A stretch of DNA of 64,000 nt, from contig NZ_BSVB01000001.1 of the NCBI RefSeq assembly GCF_030161895.1, forward strand, positions 3,286,001 to 3,350,000. The letters run 5' to 3'. This document shows positions 36,595 through 45,794 of this stretch, in pieces (position 1 is the stretch's first letter; every line of letters starts with the position of its first letter). Made by a program: the position numbers and the translations under genes. The notes beneath the pieces were generated by a model. The model had not been told where the DNA came from. It did not search any database and was given only the letters and a program-made list of their open reading frames with translations. The stretch is from Pseudolysinimonas kribbensis. Lineage in GTDB: Bacteria; Actinomycetota; Actinomycetes; Actinomycetales; Microbacteriaceae.

Positions 36595-37035
36595 TCACAC
36601 TGCGGAATGCACCACGAGAACGGGGCAGTGCGCATGCTCGGCGCACGCCGCGCTGACCGAACCCAACAGAAGGCCGGCGAATCCGCCGCGCCCCCGGCTG
36701 CCGACGACGAGCATCTGGGCGCCCTGACTGGCGTCGATCAGCACCTTCGCGGCGGGACCCTGCACGACGTCGATCGGAATCGGGGAGGCGGCACCGTACA
36801 CCTGCTCGACGGCGGCCGTGGCGGCACTCCGGGTCTCCGGTTCGGGCGAGTAGTCAGGGGTGACGATCGGGTTGTACATGAAGGGCCATTCCCAGGTGGC
36901 GATGACCTCCACCGTGCCGTGCACCGCGTCGGCGATGCGCTTGGCCACGCGCAACGCCTCGACTGCGTGCTCGGAGCCGTCAACGCCCACGACAACGCGG
37001 GTGGGAGGTACAGGAACAATGCGGTTCTCATTCAT
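36595..37035 (-). CDS. Universal stress protein, single domain
   Basis: 146 residues. It begins with a short tail then [18 protein letters not shown], and ends [35 protein letters not shown], with a full ATP-binding G-2x-G-9x-G(S) motif. The ATG at 37035 lies 35 bp from the box at 37071-37084, shared with the divergent mgtA gene. No ribosome site is obvious. Confidence 0.9.
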   Translation of the reverse strand: MNENRIVPVPPTRVVVGVDGSEHAVEALRVAKRIADAVHGTVEVIATWEWPFMYNPIVTPDYSPEPETRSAATAAVEQVYGAASPIPIDVVQGPAAKVLIDASQGAQMLVVGSRGRGGFAGLLLGSVSAACAEHAHCPVLVVHSAV

Positions 37036-37070
37036 GGGGCCACGATCAGCCCGCCGAGCGACGAACTGAA

Positions 37071-37084
37071 GGGCCGAAGGTCCT
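37071..37084. promoter_or_regulatory. Single DosR-like box shared by usp and mgtA
   Basis: GGGCCGAAGGTCCT, one mismatch from the island consensus, 35 bp from the usp ATG and 34 bp from the mgtA ATG. CATACT at -12 to -7 before the mgtA ATG fits a -10 element of a leaderless promoter. Confidence 0.7.
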
Positions 37085-37118
37085 CCGCGCCCGGCAGGCG
37101 GACGGTCATACTGGCGCC

Positions 37119-39633
37119 ATGACCGCGGCTCTCGACTGGTCGGCGCGGTCCGCGGCGGACGCGCTTGCCGCGGTGAGGAGTCGAGCCCGCGGCCTGACCG
37201 ACGAGGAGGCGCGGGACCGGCTGGCCGTCGACGGTCCGAACCTGCTGCGCCGGCGACGGAGTGGGGCGCTCGGGGTGCTCGCGCGGCAGTTCCGCAACGC
37301 GGTGCTGATCCTGCTGATCGTGAGCGCGGCGCTCGCGGGGCTGCTCGGGGATGCCGTCGATGCCATCATCATCGGGGTGATCCTGCTCGCCAGCGTGGGA
37401 CTGGGCTTCGTCGAGGAGTACGCCGCGGAGCGGACCACCGGCCGGCTGCAGGACTCGATGGCCCACCAGGCGCTCGTGGTGCGCGATGGCCACGCGCGGT
37501 CGATCCCGGTCACCGACATCGTGGTCGGCGACGTCGTCCATCTGACGATGGGCAGCCGGGTGCCGGCCGACCTGCGCATGCTCGAAACGCACGATCTGAC
37601 CTGCGACGAGAGCGTGCTGACGGGGAGCAGAGCCCCTCGATGAAGTCGCCGGACCCGACGCCACCCGGCGCGGCACTCGCCGAGCGGACGTCGCTCGCCT
37701 ATCAGGGCACGATCGTCCGGTCGGGCTCGGCGACGGGCGTTGTCATCGCGACGGGCGCGGATACCGAGATCGGACGCATCGCGCAGCAGCTCGGCGGGCG
37801 GCTCCCCGAGACCGCGTTCCAGGCCGGTCTGCGGCGCTTCTCGCTGCTGCTGATGTGGGTTGCGGCGGTGCTGGTGGCGACCGTACTGCTCACCAGTGCA
37901 CTCCTGCACCGTCCGATCCTCGACTCCCTGCTCTTCGCGTTGGCCATTGCGGTGGGCATCACCCCGCAGCTCCTCCCTGCCGTCGTGAACACCTCGCTGG
38001 CGGCCGGGGCGCGTCGGCTGGCTCGCCGAAAGGTGGTCGTCAAGCGCCTGGTCTGCATCGAGGACCTCGGCAACATCGAGGTGCTCGTCACCGACAAGAC
38101 CGGGACCCTAACGACGGGGGAGATCGAGTTCACGGCGTCGCTCGATCCCGGAGGAACGCCCGACTCGCGAATCGCCGGCATCGCCGTGGCGACGGTCGAT
38201 CCAGCCGGGACGGGCGCGGGCAGCACTGACGCCCTGGACGCCGCGCTGGTCAGGGCGACGGACGTGATCCCCGCAGCCACCGTCCGCCTGCCGTTCGATC
38301 ACGCCCGGCGTCGTGCGAGCGGAATCGGCCCGGACAGCACCCTGGTGTGCAAGGGCGCGCCCGATGCGATCCTCCCGCTGTGCGATGAGGTCCCGCCCGC
38401 TGCGGCGGAGGTCGTGCGCCAGCAGCTGGAGCAGGGGTTCGGCTGCTGGCGGTCGCCTCGAAGCCGTTCGACGGCGGCGGAATCACCGCCCAGGACGAGA
38501 CCGGTCTCACGCTGCGCGGGTTCCTGACCTTCTCGGATGCAGTGCGCCCCGAGGCCGCTGCGGCCATCCAGCGGCTGGAGGCGCTCGGCATCCGCCTCAT
38601 CGTGGCGACGGGTGACCACCCCGCGGTGGCCGAGACGGTGTGCACGCGCCTGGGCGTCCCCAGCGCCGGCACCCTGACGGGCGCGGAGCTGGACGCGCTG
38701 GACGACGACGCTCTCGCCGCGTCGCTACGGGAGACGGTCATCGTCGCCAGGGTCAGCCCGGAGCAGAAGGCCCGCGTCGTGTCGGTGCTTCGGCGAAGCG
38801 GAGCCGTCGCTTTCTTGGGCGACGGGGTCAACGACGCCCTCGCCCTGCACGATTCCGATGTGGGCATCTCCGTCGACACGGCGACGGACGTGGCCAAGGA
38901 CGCCGCCGACGTCGTGCTGCTCGAGAAGAGCCTCGCCGTGCTCGCGGACGGCGTGGAGCAGGGTCGGCGCATATTCCGCAACACCCTCAAGTACGTCTAC
39001 ATGGCGGCGTCGGGCAACCTCGGCAACATGATCAGCGCGGCGGCGGCCTCCGCGTTCCTGCCGTTCCTGCCCATGCTGCCGGGCCAGATCCTCCTCGGGA
39101 ACCTCCTCTACGACGCGAGCCAGCTCACGATCTCCACCGACCGGGTGGACCGCGACGCCCTGCGCCGGCCATCGAAATGGGACATCGGCCTCATCGGACG
39201 CTTCATGCTGGTCTTCGGGCCGCTCAGCACCTTCTTCGACCTGGCGACCTTCGCGATGCTGATCGGCGTCTTCCACGCGACACCCTCCGAGTTCCGGTCG
39301 GGCTGGTTCGTCGAATCGCTCGTGTCCCAGGCGCTGGTCGTGCTGGTCATCCGCACGCAGCGTTTCCCATTCCTACGCAGCCGGCCCGGCACGGCGCTCC
39401 TCGTCGCCGTCTTCGCCGTGGCGGGCGCCGCGGTGCTGCTCCCGTTCGCTCCGTTCGCCGGCGCGCTCGGGATGCAGCCTGTCCCCGTCGGCATGCTGCT
39501 CGCACTGGGAGGACTCGTGGTGGCGTATCTGGTGGTGGCGGACATCGCGAAGCGGCTCTTCTTCCACCGAGAGGATCGCCCAGCGCGCCCGACCGTCGAC
39601 CGTCGGCTCCACCGCGCGGTGGGGGTCTCGTGA
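37119..39633 (+). CDS. mgtA: MgtA-like Mg2+ P-type ATPase (frameshifted twice)
   Basis: About 838 residues. The N-terminal domain has GLTDEEARDRLAVDGPN; then SAALAGLLGDAVDAIIIGVI, DESVLTGEQSPSMKSPD after repair, DKTGTLTTGEIEF, and GDGVNDALALHDSDVGISVD. The C-terminal helices LLYDASQLTISTDRVDRD and FGPLSTFFDLATFAML closely follow E. coli MgtA (LLYDVSQIAIPFDRVD). One base is missing at each of GGGG 37622-37625 and 38434-38437. It would import Mg2+. The ATG lies 34 bp from the shared DosR-like box. Confidence 0.87.
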
Positions 39634-39656
39634 GATGACGGCGGGCCGGACGCGAC

Positions 39657-39670
39657 GGGACCTTGGTCCC
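39657..39670 (+). promoter_or_regulatory. Most symmetric DosR-like box, GGGACCTTGGTCCC
   Basis: GGGACC and GGTCCC arms around TT, the nearest to a perfect palindrome in the island. It is 36 bp before the ATG at 39707. Confidence 0.78.
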
Positions 39671-39706
39671 TGTGCCTGAAGCGGAGCGCCCGATGGGATG
39701 AGACGC

Positions 39707-40132
39707 ATGGGAGAGACGACGTCGGCACCGATCATCGTGGGATTCGACGGATCCGAGGCGTCGACCGATGCGCTCCGACAGGCCCGCGAGATGGCCGACG
39801 CCCTTGATCGTCCGGTCGTGGTCCTCGTCGCCTGGCGCTACTCCTCACTCAGCGGCGTCGGTGGACTGATGAACCTGTGGGGCGCCTTCGGCGACGCCGA
39901 GCGCGCTGCGCTTGACGCCGTCCGCGCCGTCTATGGGGAATCCGTCCCGGACAGGGTCGCGGTCGAGTTGGTCGATGGTGCACCCGCCGACGAGCTGGTC
40001 CGCGCGTCCGACCGGGCATCGATGCTCGTGGTGGGGAGCCGTGGCCTCGGAGGTCTCGGCCAGCTCCTCCTCGGGTCCGTGAGCGCGCCGGTCGCCGAGC
40101 ACGCGCGCTGCCCCGTGCTGGTCGTGCACTGA
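39707..40132 (+). CDS. Universal stress protein, single domain
   Basis: 141 residues: MGETTSAPIIVGFDGSEAST at the start and [35 protein letters not shown] at the end, with an intact ATP-binding motif. I chose ATG 39707 over the ATG nine bases upstream because it sits 36 bp from the box at 39657-39670, as in sister genes. A small membrane protein follows. Confidence 0.9.
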   Translation: MGETTSAPIIVGFDGSEASTDALRQAREMADALDRPVVVLVAWRYSSLSGVGGLMNLWGAFGDAERAALDAVRAVYGESVPDRVAVELVDGAPADELVRASDRASMLVVGSRGLGGLGQLLLGSVSAPVAEHARCPVLVVH

Positions 40133-40182
40133 GGCGAGCGGCGCCGCGAGCGTGTTGTGCAGGACCGAACGAAGGAGCCGAC

Positions 40183-40377
40183 ATGGCGGAGAAGACGCGC
40201 ATCGTCGAACGCAACGGCGTCGGCGGCCTGCTGATGCTGATGGCGTATGTCGGCGCTGCCATCTACTTCATCTCGCACAGCGATGGCAGCTTCTGGGCGG
40301 TGATCCTGAGCCTGCTCCAGGCGATCGTCTGGCCTGTCTACGTCGTCTACGGGGTGCTGGGCGCGCTCGCGGTCTGA
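40183..40377 (+). CDS. Small membrane protein
   Basis: 64 residues with GAAGGAG before the ATG. Two membrane segments (GGLLMLMAYVGAAIYFI and FWAVILSLLQAIVWPVYVVYGVLGAL) separated by SHSDGS. No family named. It lies 50 bp after a stress protein gene and may share its message. Confidence 0.75.
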   Translation: MAEKTRIVERNGVGGLLMLMAYVGAAIYFISHSDGSFWAVILSLLQAIVWPVYVVYGVLGALAV

Positions 40378-40404
40378 AGGCGCGCCGCCGCCCGCGTGAG
40401 ATGT

Positions 40405-41079
40405 TCACACGTCGCTGGTGACGGTCAGCCGGTCCTCGATCGCGGTCACGTTGGGCGATCCCCATGCTGCGGAGATCGCCTGTCGACGTGCGAGCTCGGT
40501 GCGCACCGCGCCGGTGAGGGTGACACGGGTGCCGGTGACGGCCACGTGGATGTCGGTGCCGGCGAGAAGCGCGTTGCGGCGCAGTGCTCGACGGACCGAG
40601 CTCGCCGTCTCCTCCGCCGAGGCACGCAACGACAGGGTGATCCGGTTTCTGATCTCCCGGACCCCGCCGACGTGCTCGGCGATGCGGCGGGCCGCCGCCC
40701 TCTGGTGGTCCCAGTCGACCTCGCCGCGCAACGTGACCACGCCGTCCCGGACGGTGGCCTGCACCGTGGCGGGGACCTCCGTCGACCACGAGAGGCCGTG
40801 CTCCATCGCCTCCGCGATCGATGCATCCGTCACCGCACCGCCGACGGGTCGTCGTACCTCGAGGTCGTCGACGAGAGTCGAGACCCCGCGGACCCGCAGC
40901 GCGGCGCGCACCGCAGCGACCCGCTCGATGTAGCTGTCGACTCGTCCCGAGAGGCGGACCGCTCCGTCCTCCACCGCGACGCCGATCCCTGCGGCGTCGA
41001 CGTCCGGGGTCCATCGCAGCTCATCCTGGACGTGCTGCTGGATCTGCCGGTCGGAGACGACCGTTCCCGAAGGCGTCAT
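40405..41079 (-). CDS. Three-BON-domain protein, distal copy
   Basis: 224 residues from ATG 41079, overlapping the stop of its paralogue (ATGA). Three BON repeats are marked by GAVRLSGRVDSYIERVAAV, GVVTLRGEVDWDHQRAAARR and TRVTLTGAVRTELARRQA. The N-terminal SDRQIQQHVQDELRWTPDV repeats in the paralogue, so the pair arose by tandem duplication. No signal peptide. Probably a cytoplasmic stress or membrane-associated protein. Confidence 0.85.
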   Translation of the reverse strand: MTPSGTVVSDRQIQQHVQDELRWTPDVDAAGIGVAVEDGAVRLSGRVDSYIERVAAVRAALRVRGVSTLVDDLEVRRPVGGAVTDASIAEAMEHGLSWSTEVPATVQATVRDGVVTLRGEVDWDHQRAAARRIAEHVGGVREIRNRITLSLRASAEETASSVRRALRRNALLAGTDIHVAVTGTRVTLTGAVRTELARRQAISAAWGSPNVTAIEDRLTVTSDV

Positions 41080-41744
41080 GGAGCGACCAGAAGCTGGTTG
41101 TCGACGGCGGTGACGTTCGGATCGGCCCACGCCGCCAGCTCGGCCTGCCGCCGCTCGGCGATCGACCTGACCGTCCCGGTGAGCTTCACCCGGGTTCCCT
41201 CGGCGGTGACGTGGATGCTCTGCGCGTCCAGAGCCGCGTTGCGAAGCAGGGCCGCGTGGATTCGTTTCGAAGTGGCATCCGCCGATGCGCGCGGGGTGAG
41301 CTCGATCAGGTCGAGCACATCCCGCGCGCCCTTGATCCCGCGCACGAGCCGACGGGCTTGGGCGCGCTCGTAGTTCCAATCAGCCGTCCCGGTCAGAGTG
41401 ACGCGCCCGTGACTGACCGTCGCCTTCACTGTCGAGGGGAGCGTCCCCGCGTACTCGAACGCGTGCTCGATCGCCTGCGCGATCGTGCTATCGGTGAGGA
41501 TTCCCGCGGCGGGCGGGTTGACGATGAGTTCGTCGGCGAGAGCGAGCACTCCATGGACCCGCAGCGCCGCTCGGGTCGCGGCAACCCTCTCGGTGTAGCT
41601 CGGCACCTCGCCGGTCAGCGTGACGCCGCCGTGGTCGACGGCGACGCCGATCCGGGCGGCATCGACATCGGGGGTCCAGTCGAGCTCGTCGCGCACCGCC
41701 TGGAGGATCTCGTGGTCGGTGCGCTGCATGCCTGCGGTCTTCAT
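41076..41744 (-). CDS. Three-BON-domain protein, proximal copy
   Basis: 222 residues from ATG 41744: HEILQAVRDELDWTPDVDAA, then BON repeats GGVTLTGEVPSYTERVAAT, GRVTLTGTADWNYERAQARR and TRVKLTGTVRSIAERRQA. It heads the two-gene operon. GAGAGG lies about 10 bases before the ATG, and the box at 41806-41819 is 61 bp away, as for the other genes of the island with leaders. Confidence 0.87.
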   Translation of the reverse strand: MKTAGMQRTDHEILQAVRDELDWTPDVDAARIGVAVDHGGVTLTGEVPSYTERVAATRAALRVHGVLALADELIVNPPAAGILTDSTIAQAIEHAFEYAGTLPSTVKATVSHGRVTLTGTADWNYERAQARRLVRGIKGARDVLDLIELTPRASADATSKRIHAALLRNAALDAQSIHVTAEGTRVKLTGTVRSIAERRQAELAAWADPNVTAVDNQLLVAP

Positions 41745-41805
41745 ATCCGTGTTCCTCTCCGTGACGGATTGCTGCGAGCGTGCCCCTCCCGCGTGCTCTG
41801 CGGGA

Positions 41806-41844
41806 GGGGCGAAGGTCCCGCGACCGCGAGGGGACCTTCGGCCC
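41806..41844. promoter_or_regulatory. Pair of DosR-like boxes (BON operon / usp operon)
   Basis: GGGGCGAAGGTCCC (41806-41819) faces the BON operon and GGGACCTTCGGCCC (41831-41844) faces the stress protein operon. Distances to the ATGs are 61 and 60 bp, and both genes have a ribosome site. Confidence 0.8.
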
Positions 41845-41904
41845 TGCCGTGGCCGCTGTCGGCGCGGCACCCTCGTGAGAAAGCCGACACGGAGAGGAAC
41901 GATC

Positions 41905-42771
41905 ATGGAACGCATCGTCGTCGGAGTGGGGGACTCCGCCAGCCACAAGGCGGTTGAGTGGGTGATCCGTCGCGCCGCGCACCGTGCCGTGGAGGTCCGT
42001 CTGGTCCGGGCGTTCGACATGCTCGCCTCGGATCCGAACGACAACCGCATCACCTTGGACCGCGTCCGCGACCACGTCCGGAAGGCGCTTCCCGGCACCG
42101 AAGTGCACACCTCGCTCGAGATGAAGACCGTCCCCGACGCGCTGGTCGACGCGGCCGAGCACGCCGATCTCGTCGTCATCGGCGCGCACCGCGACCACCC
42201 GGTGCAGTCGACGCTGCAGGGATCGGTGCCGCTTCGGATCGCGTCCCGTGCCCACGCGTCGACCGTCATCGTGCCGACGGACTGGGAGCCCGGCCATGAC
42301 CGGGAGGTCGTCGTCGGAATGGCCGATGACGACACCAGCTCCGCAGCTCTTCTCTTCGCCGCCCATGAGGCCGCCGCAGCTCGCGCGCGTCTCACGGTCG
42401 TGCACACCTGGGCCATGCCCGTCCGCACCATCACGGACGTGCTGGTCAGTGAGGACGTCGAGCTCCGCGATGCGCATCAGCGGGAGGTGAGCCGGGCGGT
42501 CGACGACCTTCGCGACGCCGTTGCGCACCTCGACGTCAGAGGAGCACTCGAGGAGCGGCCGACCGCCGACGCCCTCGCCGATCATGCGCGCACCGCCGAA
42601 CTCGTCGTCATCGGCAGCCACCGATGGGGAGCGATCGTCGGCATCGTCCTCGGCTCGACCGCGCGCGCGCTGCTGTCGCGCACGAGCACGCCGATCAGCA
42701 TCGTCCCCCGCCCGCCCGCGTTCACACCGAAATCGACGACGACGAGTTCGCCGTCGACGCCTGAGAGATGA
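41905..42771 (+). CDS. Tandem universal stress protein
   Basis: 288 residues, two UspA domains: MERIVVGVGDSASHKAVEWVIRR and, in the second half, LVVIGSHRWGAIVGIVLGSTARALL. It is a close paralogue of the protein at 23121, sharing the first residues, WVIRR and the SHRWG...GSTARA loop. AGAGGA lies 8 bases before the ATG. It is the first of three stress protein genes in a row and overlaps the next (ATGA). Confidence 0.88.
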   Translation: MERIVVGVGDSASHKAVEWVIRRAAHRAVEVRLVRAFDMLASDPNDNRITLDRVRDHVRKALPGTEVHTSLEMKTVPDALVDAAEHADLVVIGAHRDHPVQSTLQGSVPLRIASRAHASTVIVPTDWEPGHDREVVVGMADDDTSSAALLFAAHEAAAARARLTVVHTWAMPVRTITDVLVSEDVELRDAHQREVSRAVDDLRDAVAHLDVRGALEERPTADALADHARTAELVVIGSHRWGAIVGIVLGSTARALLSRTSTPISIVPRPPAFTPKSTTTSSPSTPER

Positions 42772-43505
42772 CGACCATGACCGGACCGCACGCCGCCACC
42801 GTCGAGGGCGGTACCGACGACTTCGAGCCCTTCGGTGCGTGCTGGCTCGCCGACGACGACACCTCCGCCGCGCAACGCGCGTACGAGTGGGCGTTGGAGC
42901 GCATGGCCGCCCGCGACATCCCGCTGTCCCGCTTCCATGTCGCCGACCTGAACGACCCGCTGTCGATGCCCACCCTTCCGCTGCCGCACCCCGCCGACGT
43001 GGTGGTCGTGGGAGTCTCCGACGCCGCGAGCCGGCGCAGGGCTCGCGCGCTCGTCAATCTGTTCGGCTGCTCGATCGTCATCGTGCCGGAGGATCACTCC
43101 GGCGGTCACGGGATCGTCTGCGGCGTCGACCGGGTCACGACGGCAGGAATCACCGCCGCCGCGGCTGGTGTGGAGGCGGAGCACTCCCGACAGCCGTTGC
43201 TGCTGCTCCACGCGGTCGCAGTCAAGGCGCACCCCTTCTCCACGCGGCCCGGTCACGTCGACCCGCCGTTGCGGATCGGACGGACCGCCATCGAACGCCA
43301 CCACCCGATGGTCGACCTGACCTGCCGCCTGCGCTCGATCGCCGCCGTTCACGCGCTCCTCGACGAGTCGCGTGGCCGGGAGCTGCTCGTCGTGGGCGGG
43401 GAACGGATCACCTCGCACGTGTCCGTGCTGGGTGAACTCATCGATCGGACGAGCATCCCGCTCCTGATCGCCCGTGGCGGCGGCTCCAGCCGCCTCATGG
43501 ACTGA
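42768..43505 (+). CDS. Degenerate tandem stress protein
   Basis: 245 residues with the UspA fold pattern but without the ATP motif: DVVVVGVSDAASRRRARALVN in the first half and LLVVGGERITSHVSVLGELIDRTSIPLLIARG in the second, where the Gly-rich loop is lost. It may have become a non-nucleotide-binding partner of the upstream protein, with which it is translationally coupled. Could also be a diverged member with another ligand. Confidence 0.72.
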   Translation: MTTMTGPHAATVEGGTDDFEPFGACWLADDDTSAAQRAYEWALERMAARDIPLSRFHVADLNDPLSMPTLPLPHPADVVVVGVSDAASRRRARALVNLFGCSIVIVPEDHSGGHGIVCGVDRVTTAGITAAAAGVEAEHSRQPLLLLHAVAVKAHPFSTRPGHVDPPLRIGRTAIERHHPMVDLTCRLRSIAAVHALLDESRGRELLVVGGERITSHVSVLGELIDRTSIPLLIARGGGSSRLMD

Positions 43506-43528
43506 CCACGTCAGAGAAGGGAACGAAC

Positions 43529-43954
43529 ATGAACGACAAGAACTCCGCTCCGGTCGTCGTCGGAATCGACGGTTCGGAGGCCTCGATCGCGGCGCTTCGA
43601 CACGCTCGCGATTTGGCCGAGGTCCTCGGCCGGAGGGTCCTGGCGATCTCCGCCTGGCAGCTCCCCGCCTTCTACGGGGGCGGTCCGTGGGCTTACGACT
43701 GGGATCCTGCCGAGGATGCGAAGCGCGTTCTGGATGACGCCGTCATCGAGGTCTACGGCGACGCCGATCCCGACAGCCTCTCGAAGGAGGTCGCCGAGTG
43801 CAACCCGGCTGCGGTGCTCATCAGGCGATCGAAGGACGCCCTCATGGTCGCCGTCGGCAGCCGCGGGCACGGTGGATTCGCCGGGCTCCTCCTGGGTTCG
43901 GTCAGCGCGGCGGTCGCGGAGCACGCGAGCTGTCCGGTGCTCGTGACCCACTGA
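43529..43954 (+). CDS. Universal stress protein, single domain
   Basis: 141 residues, SAPVVVGIDGSEASIAALRHA at the start and [35 protein letters not shown] at the end, with an intact ATP motif. GAAGGGA precedes the ATG. Last gene of the three-gene stress protein operon; it ends 41 bp before a convergent GNAT gene, which closes the island. Confidence 0.9.
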   Translation: MNDKNSAPVVVGIDGSEASIAALRHARDLAEVLGRRVLAISAWQLPAFYGGGPWAYDWDPAEDAKRVLDDAVIEVYGDADPDSLSKEVAECNPAAVLIRRSKDALMVAVGSRGHGGFAGLLLGSVSAAVAEHASCPVLVTH

Positions 43955-43995
43955 CGTCGCCCTCGACCGACGCCAGAGCCGCGCGCCTCACGCAG

Positions 43996-44448
43996 TCACG
44001 CTGCTCGGCGCACGACCCCCGGGTGCTCGGTGTTCACGAGGTCGGCGTACTCGGGGTTGTTCTCGATGAAGGTGCGCACGATCGGGCACAGGATCGTCAC
44101 CGTCTTGCCCTGTGCTCGCACGTCGTCCAGCACGCGCCGGATCAGCTCCGTGGCGACGCCCTGCTTCCGGAACTCCGGGAACACGGAGGTGGCCAGCAGC
44201 ACGAGCCGGTCGTCGCCGACCCGGTTATAGGTCAGGACGCCGACCTCGCGATCTCCGACGATGGCGTCGTAGCTGCCGAATTCCTCGTTCTTCACGACGT
44301 CGAAGTCGAACGCGGGCGCGTGCGGATCGTCGAGCACCTCGTCGATGAGAACCACCTGGTCCTGGCTGAGGGTGCCCGTGCCATCCGGGTACCCGGCCTC
44401 GTCGGGGAATTCGAAGTCGTAGCGGGTCGGCTCGGCGGGGTCGGTCAT
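43996..44448 (-). CDS. GNAT family N-acetyltransferase
   Basis: 150 residues. The acetyl-CoA loop is in SVFPEFRKQGVATELIRRVLDD, after EVGVLTYNRVGDDRLVLLAT, and the end IVRTFIENNPEYADLV matches small YjdJ/NATD1-type GNAT proteins. The N-terminal 55 residues form an extra acidic extension. Substrate unknown. It lies 33 bp after the oxidoreductase gene on the same strand. Confidence 0.8.
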   Translation of the reverse strand: MTDPAEPTRYDFEFPDEAGYPDGTGTLSQDQVVLIDEVLDDPHAPAFDFDVVKNEEFGSYDAIVGDREVGVLTYNRVGDDRLVLLATSVFPEFRKQGVATELIRRVLDDVRAQGKTVTILCPIVRTFIENNPEYADLVNTEHPGVVRRAA

Positions 44449-44481
44449 GGGGTTGCTCCTTCGAGGTCGGTGGGGGAGGCG

Positions 44482-45399
44482 TCACGGGCGCACGCTGATG
44501 ACGGTCTTGCCTGTGCGCCGCGTCGTGGGGTTGAGCGCCGTGACGGCGTCGTCGAGGCTCGCGACCTCGCCGATGTTGGTGCGGAGCCGCCCGTCGCGCA
44601 CGCGCTGGACGATCTCGACCAGTTGCGCGGGAACCGACTCGACCACGAAGTCGATGGCGAGGCCGTCGCGTGGCCGTGTCTCGGCGGGGCCGGTGATGGT
44701 CACGAGCGTGCCGCCGGCGCGGATCAGGCGGGCCGAGCGGGCCTGGATGTCGCCGCCGATGACGTCGAACACGAGGTCCACCTCGCCCACATCCTCCAGC
44801 GCCTCGTTGTCGAGGTCGATGAACTCGTGGGCTCCGTAGTCGAGCGCCTTCTCGCGATCGGCCGCGCGGCCGGTGCCGATGACATGGGCACCGGCTTCCC
44901 GTGCGAGCTGCGTGACCATCGTCCCGACGGCTCCCGCCGCGCCGTGCGCGAGCACGGTCTGGCCCGAGCGGAGCCGGCCATGGGTGACGAGCCCCTGCCA
45001 CGCGGTGAGGCCCGAGATCGGCAGGCTCGCGCCGACCGTGAAGTCGACGTCGCCGGGCAGGGGCGCGAGATTGCGCGACTCGACGGCCACGTACTCCGCG
45101 AGGGTGCCGTCGCGGTGCCAGTCGGAGATCCCGAACACCCGCTGACCCACGGTCAGGCCGGTGGTCCCGTAGCCGAGGGCCGTGACCACACCGGCCAGCT
45201 CGTGCCCGAGGATCGCCGGCGACCGGTCGTGCCCGGACCGGTCCCGCCCGGTGGACGGCCATCCGGCCTCGGTGGGGACGTATCCCGACGCGTGCACCTC
45301 CACGATCACGTCGTTGATCGCCGCCGTCGGCTCGGGCCGCTCGAGGAGCGTCATGCCCGCTGCACCGGCGGCCCCGTCGGTCACCACGATCGCCTTCAT
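44482..45399 (-). CDS. Zinc-type alcohol dehydrogenase-like NADP oxidoreductase
   Basis: 305 residues, MDR superfamily. It has ILGHELAGVVTALG, the VGQRVFGISDWHRDGTLAEYVAV stretch, and the NADP loop AHGAAGAVGTMVTQLAREAGA. The structural-zinc cysteines are absent, so it is quinone-oxidoreductase-like. It overlaps the upstream small gene (ATGA) and is likely repressed by the divergent TetR regulator through the operator at 45795-45818. Confidence 0.87.
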   Translation of the reverse strand: MKAIVVTDGAAGAAGMTLLERPEPTAAINDVIVEVHASGYVPTEAGWPSTGRDRSGHDRSPAILGHELAGVVTALGYGTTGLTVGQRVFGISDWHRDGTLAEYVAVESRNLAPLPGDVDFTVGASLPISGLTAWQGLVTHGRLRSGQTVLAHGAAGAVGTMVTQLAREAGAHVIGTGRAADREKALDYGAHEFIDLDNEALEDVGEVDLVFDVIGGDIQARSARLIRAGGTLVTITGPAETRPRDGLAIDFVVESVPAQLVEIVQRVRDGRLRTNIGEVASLDDAVTALNPTTRRTGKTVISVRP

Positions 45400-45749
45400 C
45401 GGTCGCCCCCTGCCGCACCGTTGCGCTCGAGCTGCTGCACGTCCCAGTACAGGCATTCGACGAGGGTGCCGGCGGGGCAGTGCGGCGCCTCGTCGGCGTC
45501 GGAGGTGGTGGCCACCCGCGCGAACTCGCCGTGCGCCTTGGTGAGCAGCAGCGTGAACTCCTCATCGCTCACCGTGCAGCCCTCGACGCCGAGCCACTCC
45601 GTGAGCAGCGCCTCCACGTCCTGGTGGTACAGCCGGGAATCGGCCCACACGCGCTGGACGATCCCGGCGATCTGATCCTCCCGCGGGGCCGGCCCCGCTC
45701 CGTCCATGACGGGAAAGGTCTGCGCGGGCTTCGGCTTCCTGCTCTTCAT
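45396..45749 (-). CDS. Conserved-looking hypothetical protein
   Basis: 117 residues from ATG 45749 (MKSRKPKPAQTFPVMDG). The middle is helical (EDQIAGIVQRVWADSRLYHQ, DVEALLTEWLG) with ECLYWDVQQLERNG near the end. No known family. It is the first gene of the operon with the oxidoreductase and GNAT genes, reading away from the TetR gene. Confidence 0.6.
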   Translation of the reverse strand: MKSRKPKPAQTFPVMDGAGPAPREDQIAGIVQRVWADSRLYHQDVEALLTEWLGVEGCTVSDEEFTLLLTKAHGEFARVATTSDADEAPHCPAGTLVECLYWDVQQLERNGAAGGDR

Positions 45750-45794
45750 GAGATCCCTGCTCTGCTCTGGCGTCCAACTGATCCCACAATGGTA

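Noticed and set aside
19461..41844. GGGACCTTCGGCCC repeats as transposon ends or REP elements
   Set aside because: They occur only in promoter positions with fixed spacing and orientation to starts, and there is no transposase or target duplication.
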